Virus record (IMG/VR): IMGVR_UViG_3300015263_000597
Location: 1 to 64,000 of that record
Direction: 5' to 3' (one strand)
Origin: a virus
DNA: 64,000 bases
The notes under the pieces were generated by a model, which had not been told where the DNA came from, did not search any database, and saw only the letters and a program-made list of their open reading frames with translations. This document shows positions 1 to 7,487 of this stretch, one piece after another. Each line of letters opens with the position of its first letter. Position 1 is the stretch's first letter. The translations under genes and the position numbers were made by a program.

Positions 1-81
1 GAAAGCTCTGCCATGATTATGGAGCGGGGAGCAGTGTTCGCCGACGAAGAGATCGCACAATGGAAGGAGAACGCAAAGTGA
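1..81 (+). CDS. C-terminal end of an unidentified protein (partial)
   Basis: An open frame enters from the left edge and stops at a TGA at 79-81, giving 26 residues ending in WKENAK. The stop overlaps the GTG start of the next gene (GTGA), the tight coupling usual in phage operons. Too short to identify. Confidence 0.6.
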   Translation, partial: ESSAMIMERGAVFADEEIAQWKENAK

Positions 82-266
82 GAAACCTTCAGATCGAAGA
101 CATCGTTTGTGAAGGGCGGCACCAAGCGGTAACCCCTAGCGAGTGGGACTTTGACTTCTACGACGAGTCCTATACACCGCGCGCTGAGGTGTTCAACGAA
201 GACTTCGATATGGCTGACAACTGGCCAACGGCTAGAAAGCGCGAGCAGCCGTCGCCCAAGCATTGA
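78..266 (+). CDS. Small acidic hypothetical protein
   Basis: GTG at 78 is preferred over the ATG at 60 because AAGGAG at 64-69 lies 8 nt before it and the preceding gene ends there. The 62-residue product is acidic in the middle and basic at the C-terminus (RKREQPSPKH). No family recognised. It is followed directly by a strong promoter, so it closes a transcription unit. Confidence 0.6.
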   Translation: MRNLQIEDIVCEGRHQAVTPSEWDFDFYDESYTPRAEVFNEDFDMADNWPTARKREQPSPKH

Positions 267-291
267 CAATCTGCAACGGACCTGCTAGTAT
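263..291 (+). promoter_or_regulatory. Sigma70-type promoter
   Basis: TTGACA at 263-268 and TAGTAT at 286-291 are separated by exactly 17 bp. The -35 box and the bases after it (TTGACAATCTGCAACG) closely match the promoter at 5118. Predicted start about 298, just upstream of the XRE-type gene at 321. Confidence 0.8.
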
Positions 292-320
292 CCCCAGTGA
301 GTGGCCGCTCAGAGGATACT

Positions 321-563
321 ATGCAGAACGAAAACTTACGTACATACGTGCAAGACTTGCTGCACGGTAGTGGGCTGTCACTAGCACAGCTTGCACAGCT
401 GACAGGGTTAGACAAAGGGTGGTTGTGCCGAGCGATGAAGGGTACAGGTAGCGTGAACATGAGCGCGCAGACGTTGGCTAAGTTGGTGGCAGTGGGGTTA
501 GATCCGGCTGTAGCTATAGAGCACGCTGCGGCGGATAGTGATGAAAAGGAGAATGGTAAATGA
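321..563 (+). CDS. Small XRE-like helix-turn-helix regulator
   Basis: The 80-residue product has a helix-turn-helix at about residues 24-45 (LSLAQLAQLTGLDKGWLCRA), as in small Cro/XRE DNA-binding proteins. A start at GTG 297 would be leaderless because transcription should begin near 298; ATG 321 has AGAGGA just upstream and is preferred. It is the first gene after a strong promoter and its stop overlaps the next start (ATGA). Likely a transcriptional regulator of the early region, by inference. Confidence 0.65.
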   Translation: MQNENLRTYVQDLLHGSGLSLAQLAQLTGLDKGWLCRAMKGTGSVNMSAQTLAKLVAVGLDPAVAIEHAAADSDEKENGK

Positions 564-907
564 CACCTCCGTGGCCAGAACGTAATCCGTGTTACATATA
601 CCCAGGGGAGCAAGTGCGTGAGTTGCCGCTGTCTATGTGGGAAGAAGTACGCGACCTAGTAGGCAGCGACGACGCGGCGAGCTACCGCGCAGATAAATGT
701 CAAGAAAGAAAAGAAGCGCGGGAACTGATTGATAGTTTACGCACGTTGCATAAGGAAATTAGACCAATAGCCGACTTTATATCGTGGGACTGCGATGCCG
801 TGTCAGTTGGGCAAGGAGACGATTTCAGCTATCAGGTATACGCGTCTTTGCGTAATGATCAGATTTACAGCGGTGTGTTAGCAGCAATTGATGGAAGCTG
901 TACCTAA
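560..907 (+). CDS. Hypothetical protein
   Basis: 115 residues, translationally coupled to the XRE-like gene by ATGA. The central part (about residues 45-70) is charged and probably helical. No signal peptide, membrane segment or recognised family. Confidence 0.55.
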   Translation: MTPPWPERNPCYIYPGEQVRELPLSMWEEVRDLVGSDDAASYRADKCQERKEARELIDSLRTLHKEIRPIADFISWDCDAVSVGQGDDFSYQVYASLRNDQIYSGVLAAIDGSCT

Positions 908-923
908 GTAAAGGATATACGAA

Positions 924-1142
924 ATGATTGAGGAAGAAATACGCCAAGAGCTTATGAATACGGGCAGGCTTGTAATGACTGTATGCACTCACTGTGGCGG
1001 GTACCCGGACGAGGACACGATAATGAACACTAGAGACACGGGCGACTGTGCGGAGTGTAGCGGTCGTGGGTATCACATACACGTATCTTATAGTGAACTG
1101 AAAAACTTCGACGAGCTGTCGAAGTACACACTGACAGATTAG
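924..1142 (+). CDS. Small zinc-ribbon protein
   Basis: 72 residues with two Cys pairs, CTHCGGY at about 21-27 and CAECSGRGY at about 42-50, a DnaJ-like treble of CxxCxG-type knuckles that should bind one zinc ion. Such mini-proteins are common next to phage replication genes; the partner is unknown. It sits 6 nt before the polymerase gene. Confidence 0.6.
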   Translation: MIEEEIRQELMNTGRLVMTVCTHCGGYPDEDTIMNTRDTGDCAECSGRGYHIHVSYSELKNFDELSKYTLTD

Positions 1143-1148
1143 CGCACT

Positions 1149-3989
1149 ATGTACCGCGTAGTTTTTGGCAAAGGTCCCAAACCTGCCCGTGTCGCCGCAG
1201 TAGGCGAGAAACCCGGCCGTGAGGAAGCCTATCGGGGTTACCCGTTCGCTGGCGCAAGTGGCAAAGATCTCAGTATGTATCTGCGTCCATACGGCATAGA
1301 CCCCCACGCTGAGTGGTATATAACTAATCTTGACAAGTCGTACGACGAAGGTAACCCGGACCCTACACCGGCGGACATAGAGCACTGGTCTGCGGTGCTG
1401 CGTGATGAACTGGATGAAGTTCAACCTGAGATTATTATCGCTATTGGACGCTACGCTGCTAGCTGGCTACTTGGTAGGCAAGTCGCTATGGAACGAGTGC
1501 ACGGCATGCCGTTCTATAACGCTTATAACGGCGCACACGTGCTGCCTGTGTATCACCCAGCAGCGGCTATGCATCAACCGCGATTTCAGCCCATGACGTC
1601 GTGGGACTATCAGCAAGTAGCGGACTTTATATACACGGGTAAAACGGCAAGGATGTTGCAAGTTGACGAGTATGAGGGGCGTGAGGACTATAGAGACGTG
1701 ACAGGGCAGGAGTTAGTGAAGCTGGCACGCCAGGGGCTCATTACCCCTCAGTACTCCCTTGACACAGAAGGCACCCCAGCAAACCCCTGGAGCGTGCAAG
1801 TATCCAGCACACCTGGCACAGGTTACACCTTGAGGTTAGGTAGCAGTGGGTTCGCCGAAGGAATAGGTACGCTACAGCGCCTTGCGAACGATAACACTGC
1901 GGATATTACTATCCATAACGCACTGTATGATATCCCGATGAGCCGTGTCATGGGGCTAGAGTTAGCTCATGTGCCTATGTGGGACAGTATGTACGCAGCA
2001 TACTTGCTGTGCTTTGAAGCACAAGGGCTGAAGAACCTTGCGTATAGATTTGCTGGCATGATCATGGATACGTTTAGCTCAGTGGTCAGCGGCGCAGGTA
2101 AGCAGAAGCAGTTAGAGTATTTGTTACAGGCAGCTAGTATCGATTGGCCCAAGCCAGCAGCTAGGCAGGTACGCACCAACAACGGCATTACACGAGAGTA
2201 CAGACCGACTGGGATGAACGCGAAGCTTACGCGGATGATTCGCAAGATAAATGAAACTGGCCTAGATCATGTTGATTTACTAGACAGCTGGTACAAGGTA
2301 TCCGGTGAGCAGTACGCAAAGGATGCTGCTATACAAGCGGTACGCATGGTCGAGAGTAGGCTAGGTGTATTCCCTGAACCAACACTTGCAGATGTGCCGT
2401 TAAACGTGGCTATCAGGTATGCGTCGAGAGACCCGGACGCAACATTGCGAGTAAGGTACGGCTTGGAAAAAGAACTAGAAGCGTATGACCTTGTCGACCT
2501 TATGCGCCGCGGCATGTATGCGCTACCCGTAGCCGAAGAGGTACAGGCAACTGGTATGCCAGCGGTGAGGCCACACTTTGAAGCACTTCATGATGAAATG
2601 ATGATCAATGCGCACAGTGTGCAGGACACAATCATAGATATGTTCGTGCCTAGACAGCTTGTGAAGGTTAAGATAAAGGTACCGAAAACAAACGAAGACG
2701 GCACCCCGCAGGTTACTAGAGCTGGCAAAGTTAAGATGAAGACTGTGGCCCTTGAGCAGCTACAGTCTCCAGGATTCAATCCTCGCAGCTCCAAACAAGT
2801 CGCTGAGATGATCACACGGCGAGGACTAAAAGCTCTTAAAATGACAAAAGCTGGCGCACCGTCTACAAGTGCGAAGTCCATAGGTCATCTGGTTCGTGAA
2901 GACGACTTCGTAAGACAGCTGTTTGAATACCGGCACTACTGTAAGGTAGCGGGGGACTTCTGTAAACCTCCTTTAGACAGGCTGCCAGAGAACGCGACAG
3001 CCCCTCTCCCTGTGTATGCGCGATGGTCTATAACAAGGACCACGAGTAGAAGATACGCGACTAGTGGGAAATCTGATTCGTACGAAATTCAAGACATAGC
3101 CGGTCCTGATGAGCCAGACTTGCTAGATGTGAGTGAAGACTTAGCAGACGATTCGCCAGTGCGTACTGCTCGTGTAGCTGGGTTCAACTTGATGAATATA
3201 CCCATTCGCACAGAGCTGGGTAAGCGAGTGCGTGCAGGCTACCAGTGTCCTGCTGGGTACAAAATGATGTCTGTTGATTACGGCAAGATTGAGCCACGAG
3301 TGCTTGCACATCTGTCAGCCGATGAGCTTATGTGTGCAATCTTCCACGAGGATAGGAATATCTACAAAGAGACAGGCGCGCGGTGCTTCGGGGTGCCAAT
3401 TGAGCAAATAACTCAGGAGCAATACAACGTCAGTAAGACCCTGGTACTTGGGCAAATGTACGGTATGGGCGCACTGGCGCTACGCGACACGCTGTGGGCA
3501 CAGGGGTTGTTACACTGGATACTAGAGCAGTGTGAACAGCTTGTAGACGGATTCTGGAATACGTTCCATGGCGCAGCAGAGTACAAACGGCAAGTAGCAG
3601 CAGAAGCACGCGCGGCTGGATTCGTCCGGGATCACTGGGGGATGTATAGGTACCTGCCTAACCTGAACTCGCACGATTTTAAGTTACGTGCCGAGGCTGA
3701 GCGCCATGCAGTTAGTCACAAGGTACAACCTATGGCGCAGGGGATGTTACAGAACGCAACAGGGCGGCTGTGGAGGGAGTTATGCAAGCTGAGAGCAGAA
3801 GGCGTAGACGCTAGGATGTGTTTGCAAATGCACGATGAAATCGTGCTGATATACAGGGACGATCCTGGCGTAGGGGAACTGCTGGAAGCCCTGACCATTG
3901 ATTCATTTGTCAACTACGCAGACGTAGAACTGTCAGTGCCAGTAGTGGCAGAAGCGGCGCACGGAACAAGCTGGGCGGAATTGAAGTAA
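1149..3989 (+). CDS. Uracil-DNA glycosylase / family A DNA polymerase fusion
   Basis: 946-residue replicative polymerase with three parts. Residues 1-170 look like a family 4/5 uracil-DNA glycosylase (GEKPGREEAYRGYPFAG from residue 19, and HPAAAMH near 136). A DnaQ-type 3'-5' exonuclease follows: ExoI SLDTEG near 200, ExoII HNALYD near 254, ExoIII SRDPDA near 424. The polymerase has motif A SVDYGKIEPR near 708, motif B K763-TLVLGQMYG and motif C MHDEI near 893. All three exonuclease acids and the motif A and C acids are present. In motif B the residue equivalent to E. coli Phe762 is Leu767, and the position of Arg754 is Tyr759. Fusion of the glycosylase to the polymerase suggests uracil surveillance during synthesis. 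First large gene of the replication operon. Confidence 0.92.
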   Translation: MYRVVFGKGPKPARVAAVGEKPGREEAYRGYPFAGASGKDLSMYLRPYGIDPHAEWYITNLDKSYDEGNPDPTPADIEHWSAVLRDELDEVQPEIIIAIGRYAASWLLGRQVAMERVHGMPFYNAYNGAHVLPVYHPAAAMHQPRFQPMTSWDYQQVADFIYTGKTARMLQVDEYEGREDYRDVTGQELVKLARQGLITPQYSLDTEGTPANPWSVQVSSTPGTGYTLRLGSSGFAEGIGTLQRLANDNTADITIHNALYDIPMSRVMGLELAHVPMWDSMYAAYLLCFEAQGLKNLAYRFAGMIMDTFSSVVSGAGKQKQLEYLLQAASIDWPKPAARQVRTNNGITREYRPTGMNAKLTRMIRKINETGLDHVDLLDSWYKVSGEQYAKDAAIQAVRMVESRLGVFPEPTLADVPLNVAIRYASRDPDATLRVRYGLEKELEAYDLVDLMRRGMYALPVAEEVQATGMPAVRPHFEALHDEMMINAHSVQDTIIDMFVPRQLVKVKIKVPKTNEDGTPQVTRAGKVKMKTVALEQLQSPGFNPRSSKQVAEMITRRGLKALKMTKAGAPSTSAKSIGHLVREDDFVRQLFEYRHYCKVAGDFCKPPLDRLPENATAPLPVYARWSITRTTSRRYATSGKSDSYEIQDIAGPDEPDLLDVSEDLADDSPVRTARVAGFNLMNIPIRTELGKRVRAGYQCPAGYKMMSVDYGKIEPRVLAHLSADELMCAIFHEDRNIYKETGARCFGVPIEQITQEQYNVSKTLVLGQMYGMGALALRDTLWAQGLLHWILEQCEQLVDGFWNTFHGAAEYKRQVAAEARAAGFVRDHWGMYRYLPNLNSHDFKLRAEAERHAVSHKVQPMAQGMLQNATGRLWRELCKLRAEGVDARMCLQMHDEIVLIYRDDPGVGELLEALTIDSFVNYADVELSVPVVAEAAHGTSWAELK

Positions 3990-3999
3990 GGATATCGCA

Positions 4000-4188
4000 A
4001 TGCCAGTTACACAGGCAGATAGAATAGTAAACGACTTGCAAGCTGTCATAGATGCACTGCGCACGGCTGGTAAAGTGTGTGCGTTCACAAATGGGCCACT
4101 CCTTAGCCAGCCTTGCTATTGCCGCTATTGCTGCAACAAATTTGGACCCGGCGGGAGACCGTCACAACAAGAAAGGGCGGAAAGGTGA
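4000..4188 (+). CDS. Small cysteine-rich hypothetical protein
   Basis: 62 residues, AAGGA 9 nt before ATG. The C-terminal half has four Cys (CYCRYCC), possibly a metal knuckle. Its stop overlaps the GTG start of the macro-domain gene. No family recognised. Confidence 0.5.
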   Translation: MPVTQADRIVNDLQAVIDALRTAGKVCAFTNGPLLSQPCYCRYCCNKFGPGGRPSQQERAER

Positions 4189-4721
4189 AGGTAATCGTTG
4201 GCGATCTCGTCCAGTTATCCAAAGCTGGCTATTTCGACGTCATCGTACATGGGTGTAATTGCCAGGGTGTAATGGGCGCAGGAATCGCACGACAGATAGC
4301 ACACGCATTTCCTGAAGCACGTGTCGCAGATACTCTCTATGAGGTATCTGCGGAAGAAAAACTCGGAACTATATCGACTGCATGGACTGTGACAGACGCA
4401 GGCACAGCATTGCTTGTAGTCAATGCGTATACGCAACTACACTTCGGGCGAGGAATACAGCAGGTTAGCTATGACGCAGTCAGCGCATCATTTGAAGAAA
4501 TCGCGTATCTGTGTCACGTAGTTATCCCAAGGGTTGAATCTGAGGCTGCTATGCTGTGTGACTTACACACACCTGACCATAGGATGCGTATCGGTTACCC
4601 ACGCATCGGCGCTGGTCTGGGCGGTGGTGACTGGCGGGTGATAGAGGACATCATTGACAAAAAGCTGGCGGGGCTAGACCACACCTTAGTAGTGTTGAAA
4701 GGAGACACAACATGCGCATAG
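4185..4721 (+). CDS. Macro-domain protein (ADP-ribose binding)
   Basis: GTG 4185 is chosen because it overlaps the previous stop and starts exactly at the first macro-domain strand (VKVIVGDL); upstream in-frame ATGs lie inside the previous gene. The 178-residue product carries the hallmark loops of macro domains: VHGCNCQGVMGAGIA at about 20-34 and the glycine loop PRIGAGLGGGDW near 145. Family members bind ADP-ribose or remove it from proteins and nucleic acids. In a phage this could reverse host ADP-ribosylation defences or recycle NAD metabolites; that role is inference. Confidence 0.85.
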   Translation: MKVIVGDLVQLSKAGYFDVIVHGCNCQGVMGAGIARQIAHAFPEARVADTLYEVSAEEKLGTISTAWTVTDAGTALLVVNAYTQLHFGRGIQQVSYDAVSASFEEIAYLCHVVIPRVESEAAMLCDLHTPDHRMRIGYPRIGAGLGGGDWRVIEDIIDKKLAGLDHTLVVLKGDTTCA

Positions 4722-4999
4722 TAGGTATAGAGCACTGGAATCCAGACTGGGAGTTCGGACACCCTGTAATCATCGTGCATCCTGGCTTCAGCTCGCATAC
4801 TGACCAAATTTATCAAGTGCTGGCCGAAAGCCATTACGAGGAATTCACAATAGATGGTACATGGCCGACAGAAGAAGAGCCCGCATGGACGCACGAAGGT
4901 CCCATGGACCACAAAACAGCAAAGGGCGTCTATACCGCCTTATCCCGTGGTCGTTATGTGCGTGGGTGGACTACGTTCGTGTACGACACAGAGGATTAG
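4712..4999 (+). CDS. Hypothetical protein
   Basis: 95 residues, overlaps the macro-domain gene by 10 bases and has AAAGGAGA before its ATG. Rich in Trp, His and acidic residues, probably a small globular protein. Last gene before a promoter. No family recognised. Confidence 0.55.
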   Translation: MRIVGIEHWNPDWEFGHPVIIVHPGFSSHTDQIYQVLAESHYEEFTIDGTWPTEEEPAWTHEGPMDHKTAKGVYTALSRGRYVRGWTTFVYDTED

Positions 5000-5117
5000 C
5001 AGCGCGAGTAGTTAGGCTCTAAGTACACCATACTGACGTCATAACGCGTCATGCCCTCCTCGCACTAAACGACTTCCGGACCCTCTTATCCTCAATGAAC
5101 TTTTTTCACTTCGCCTA

Positions 5118-5146
5118 TTGACAAGCTGCAACGCGTACACTACAGT
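5118..5146 (+). promoter_or_regulatory. Sigma70-type promoter with GC-rich leader
   Basis: TTGACA at 5118-5123, 17-bp spacer, TACAGT at 5141-5146. The leader to 5243 contains two GC-rich inverted repeats (CTGGC...GCCAG near 5163-5181 and GCCCG...CGGGC near 5213-5229), the second just before the ribosome-binding site of the 5244 gene. No gene is seen in 5000-5243. Confidence 0.8.
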
Positions 5147-5243
5147 AGCAGGACACTAAGCAACTGGCGCGCCGGGGGCCAGATGTACACAGACTGACTT
5201 AACGCCACTCGTGCCCGTCCCGGCCGGGCAGTAAGGAGACTCC

Positions 5244-5546
5244 ATGTCCGAGAACACCCCTGTCAAACGTCGCCGCAGTGCCTCTAGCAAGATCACTCTG
5301 AACCTCTCCGCTCAGACTCGCGCTGTGCTCGCCAAAAAGCACACGGCCAGCGGGAGCGATGAGAAGTTTACGGACTGGGCCGCAGGGTATGCGGCGCAAG
5401 TCCTTGAGGACCACTTGGAAGAGGAGGAGGCTGAGACTATTGCGGAAGTCGTCGCCGAGCAACAAGCGACCTACGTGACGACCCTGGACGGCATCCCGCT
5501 CAACGTCATCAGTAACTACATGGCCAACACCGCCCGCGAGGACTGA
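5244..5546 (+). CDS. Hypothetical protein with basic N-terminus
   Basis: 100 residues: a Lys/Arg/Ser-rich start (VKRRRSASSK) followed by an acidic helical region rich in Glu around residues 52-70. Codons end mostly in C or G, unlike the neighbours, which suggests high expression or a different origin. AAGGAG precedes the ATG. First gene after its own promoter. Function unknown. Confidence 0.65.
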   Translation: MSENTPVKRRRSASSKITLNLSAQTRAVLAKKHTASGSDEKFTDWAAGYAAQVLEDHLEEEEAETIAEVVAEQQATYVTTLDGIPLNVISNYMANTARED

Positions 5547-5549
5547 TCT

Positions 5550-6269
5550 GTGAAGCCCGAGACCGTCGAACGTATCCAGAACTGGCAATTAAAGGTCATC
5601 GGCAGCGCCATGGTCATCGTCAGCACAGCGTTGCTGGGTGGCGCCGTGGTAACAGCAAAGACTGGCACACCGCCGTCACACTTCATGTGGACGTATGTTC
5701 CAGCAGTAGCTGTCGGAGTTGTTGCCGTACTAACTGCCAGCATGACCGTGTCACGCGCTATTACAGACACGACTATGCCAGCATGGATGCGCGGCGGTCT
5801 CGGGTGTACGTGGCTATTTCAGTTTGTAAGCATGTGCCTGGTTATACCAGTGTATATGTTGGCAGCTAGCCTAAGCAAGAGTTTTGACAAAACGATTGGA
5901 TGGATATTCGATAATCCAGAGGTAGGTGGGTCTACGCTAGCGCTGTATGCCGTACTGACCGCCAGTCTAGAGATTGGGTACCCCGCATTTCTGGTAACTG
6001 CGTTCCACCACAAGCGAAAAGAGCACGCTACTGCGATGGCTACGATCGGCCTCAACCAACAACAGGCCGCAGTGATCAAGCTGCTAACTATGCTTAACAT
6101 GCCAATGACTAAGCAGGCGATCCGAGAACAGCTTGCAGAAGATGGCACCGAGCTAGATTCGCAAGAAATGGGTAACCTGATAGATCCGATGGTGAGGAAC
6201 GGGAAGCTGGCTAAGGATGGGATGGGTAAGGGTGCGACGTATACGGTGATACCTGAGGGGCTGGCATGA
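5550..6269 (+). CDS. Four-helix membrane protein with C-terminal winged-helix-like domain
   Basis: 239 residues from GTG 5550 (GAGG 8 nt upstream). Four hydrophobic segments are visible at about 15-37, 45-70, 82-105 and 125-148, then a soluble tail from about residue 160 resembling a winged helix (LNQQQAAVIKLLTMLNMPMT, then two more helices and a GKGATYTVIP wing). The layout suggests an inner-membrane protein with a cytoplasmic nucleic-acid-binding or interaction tail. No named family recognised. Confidence 0.65.
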   Translation: MKPETVERIQNWQLKVIGSAMVIVSTALLGGAVVTAKTGTPPSHFMWTYVPAVAVGVVAVLTASMTVSRAITDTTMPAWMRGGLGCTWLFQFVSMCLVIPVYMLAASLSKSFDKTIGWIFDNPEVGGSTLALYAVLTASLEIGYPAFLVTAFHHKRKEHATAMATIGLNQQQAAVIKLLTMLNMPMTKQAIREQLAEDGTELDSQEMGNLIDPMVRNGKLAKDGMGKGATYTVIPEGLA

Positions 6270-6598
6270 TCATTACTGCCTATGAGTTTAGCTGGTCGCT
6301 TGGTTGTGCAGCTTATCTTCCTGGTTGCCAGGGAGTTCACGGCGACGGTACTTATGTCGCAACGTCTAGAGCCGGTATGCGAGACATCGTTGTTTCGAGA
6401 ATTCCAGAAGCACAGCTAGAATTCAAGCCAGCCCGTGGGCGAACTGTTGATGAGGTGCGCGCAGAAGCACGGGGAGAAGATGTCTTTAGTAACCTTTCTC
6501 TGGGATTGTCAGTCGCAGACACAGGCCCAGATGATATTCCGTTCACAAGCCGCAAGGAAGCGATCTCCTATTTGGACAGTCTTCTTACAGTGCGGTAA
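6266..6598 (+). CDS. Hypothetical protein
   Basis: 110 residues, coupled to the membrane-protein gene by ATGA. N-terminal half has Gly and aromatic residues; no transmembrane segment or motif recognised. Confidence 0.5.
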   Translation: MIITAYEFSWSLGCAAYLPGCQGVHGDGTYVATSRAGMRDIVVSRIPEAQLEFKPARGRTVDEVRAEARGEDVFSNLSLGLSVADTGPDDIPFTSRKEAISYLDSLLTVR

Positions 6599-6616
6599 CG
6601 CACTATAGGAACCGCT

Positions 6617-6706
6617 ATGAAGCACAAAAACGGCAAACGTTCTAAACAAGGGCGCCGTAAACGCAAGCTTGCACGTAAGGATAAGAAGAAGGGCATGAAG
6701 AGATGA
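6617..6706 (+). CDS. 29-residue highly basic peptide
   Basis: The open frame from ATG 6617 encodes 29 residues of which more than half are Lys or Arg (KRSKQGRRKRKLARKDKKK). AGGA lies 6 nt upstream and the stop overlaps the next ATG (ATGA), so it is very likely translated. A nucleic-acid-binding or condensing role is plausible but unproven. Confidence 0.6.
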   Translation: MKHKNGKRSKQGRRKRKLARKDKKKGMKR

Positions 6707-7269
6707 GTACGTTTGTTCTGCCAGACTTACCTGTCCATGTGCCTGAAGTGATGGACGCTATCACGATCACTACGACAGAGCAAGCGAACAGCTTACGATT
6801 CCGTAGAGAGCTACTTAGAGACGCTCTGGAGGAAGTAAGAAAAGACTTCTTGCCTACGGAGACGGCCATCAGGGACGCATTGAACACCTGTGTCAAGCAA
6901 AGAAAGGCGCATGAAACGCCGATATTGCAGGAAGACGAGCTTATCAAAGCTGCACTTGACGCGTGGGAGACGGAGCGTTTACAGGCTCATCGTCAGCTAG
7001 AAGCACAACTGGACGACATACGCAAGTCCGCAGAAGCAGAAGGTGTGAGTCTGGTACTGCCTACACGTAAATTACCGAGTTTGGGCGGGACGATTGTCAA
7101 GTCAGCTGTGGTCACTGATCCGGCCAAGGTAAAACGAGAGTACATGGTGCCAGATATGAAGAAGATCAACGCGGCTGCTAAGCGTCATGGCAAAGAAGTG
7201 GAAACGATTGTAGGCGGAGTAGTGTACGTAGAGGAAGTGAGCACAAGGCGCAGAACGAGGAGGCAGTAA
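6703..7269 (+). CDS. Coiled-coil hypothetical protein
   Basis: 188 residues. Residues about 25-115 are strongly helical and charged (a probable coiled coil), followed by a mixed region and an Arg-rich tail (STRRRTRRQ). Coupled at both ends to its neighbours. Located directly upstream of the helicase, so a replication or recombination accessory role is possible. Confidence 0.6.
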   Translation: MSTFVLPDLPVHVPEVMDAITITTTEQANSLRFRRELLRDALEEVRKDFLPTETAIRDALNTCVKQRKAHETPILQEDELIKAALDAWETERLQAHRQLEAQLDDIRKSAEAEGVSLVLPTRKLPSLGGTIVKSAVVTDPAKVKREYMVPDMKKINAAAKRHGKEVETIVGGVVYVEEVSTRRRTRRQ

Positions 7270-7487
7270 TGGCGCAAGGATTCGCAGCGTATATACGGCG
7301 AACAGACGGCGCATGGTACCGCCCTGGTGGGTTTATACCGTGTAGCCCGCACTACGCCGAACCACTGGGCGGCAGCTTCGTGGTGAAGAATCCAGACGGA
7401 CACCAGATACAAGCACTTGTGCAAAAAGCCAGAGAGTGCGAAGGATGCGTCATACTAATTCCTTACGAGATCAGCGATGACACCTAG
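7269..7487 (+). CDS. Hypothetical protein
   Basis: 72 residues, overlapping the previous stop by one base and the helicase start by 11 bases. Two Cys in ECEGC near the C-terminus. No family recognised. Confidence 0.5.
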   Translation: MAQGFAAYIRRTDGAWYRPGGFIPCSPHYAEPLGGSFVVKNPDGHQIQALVQKARECEGCVILIPYEISDDT

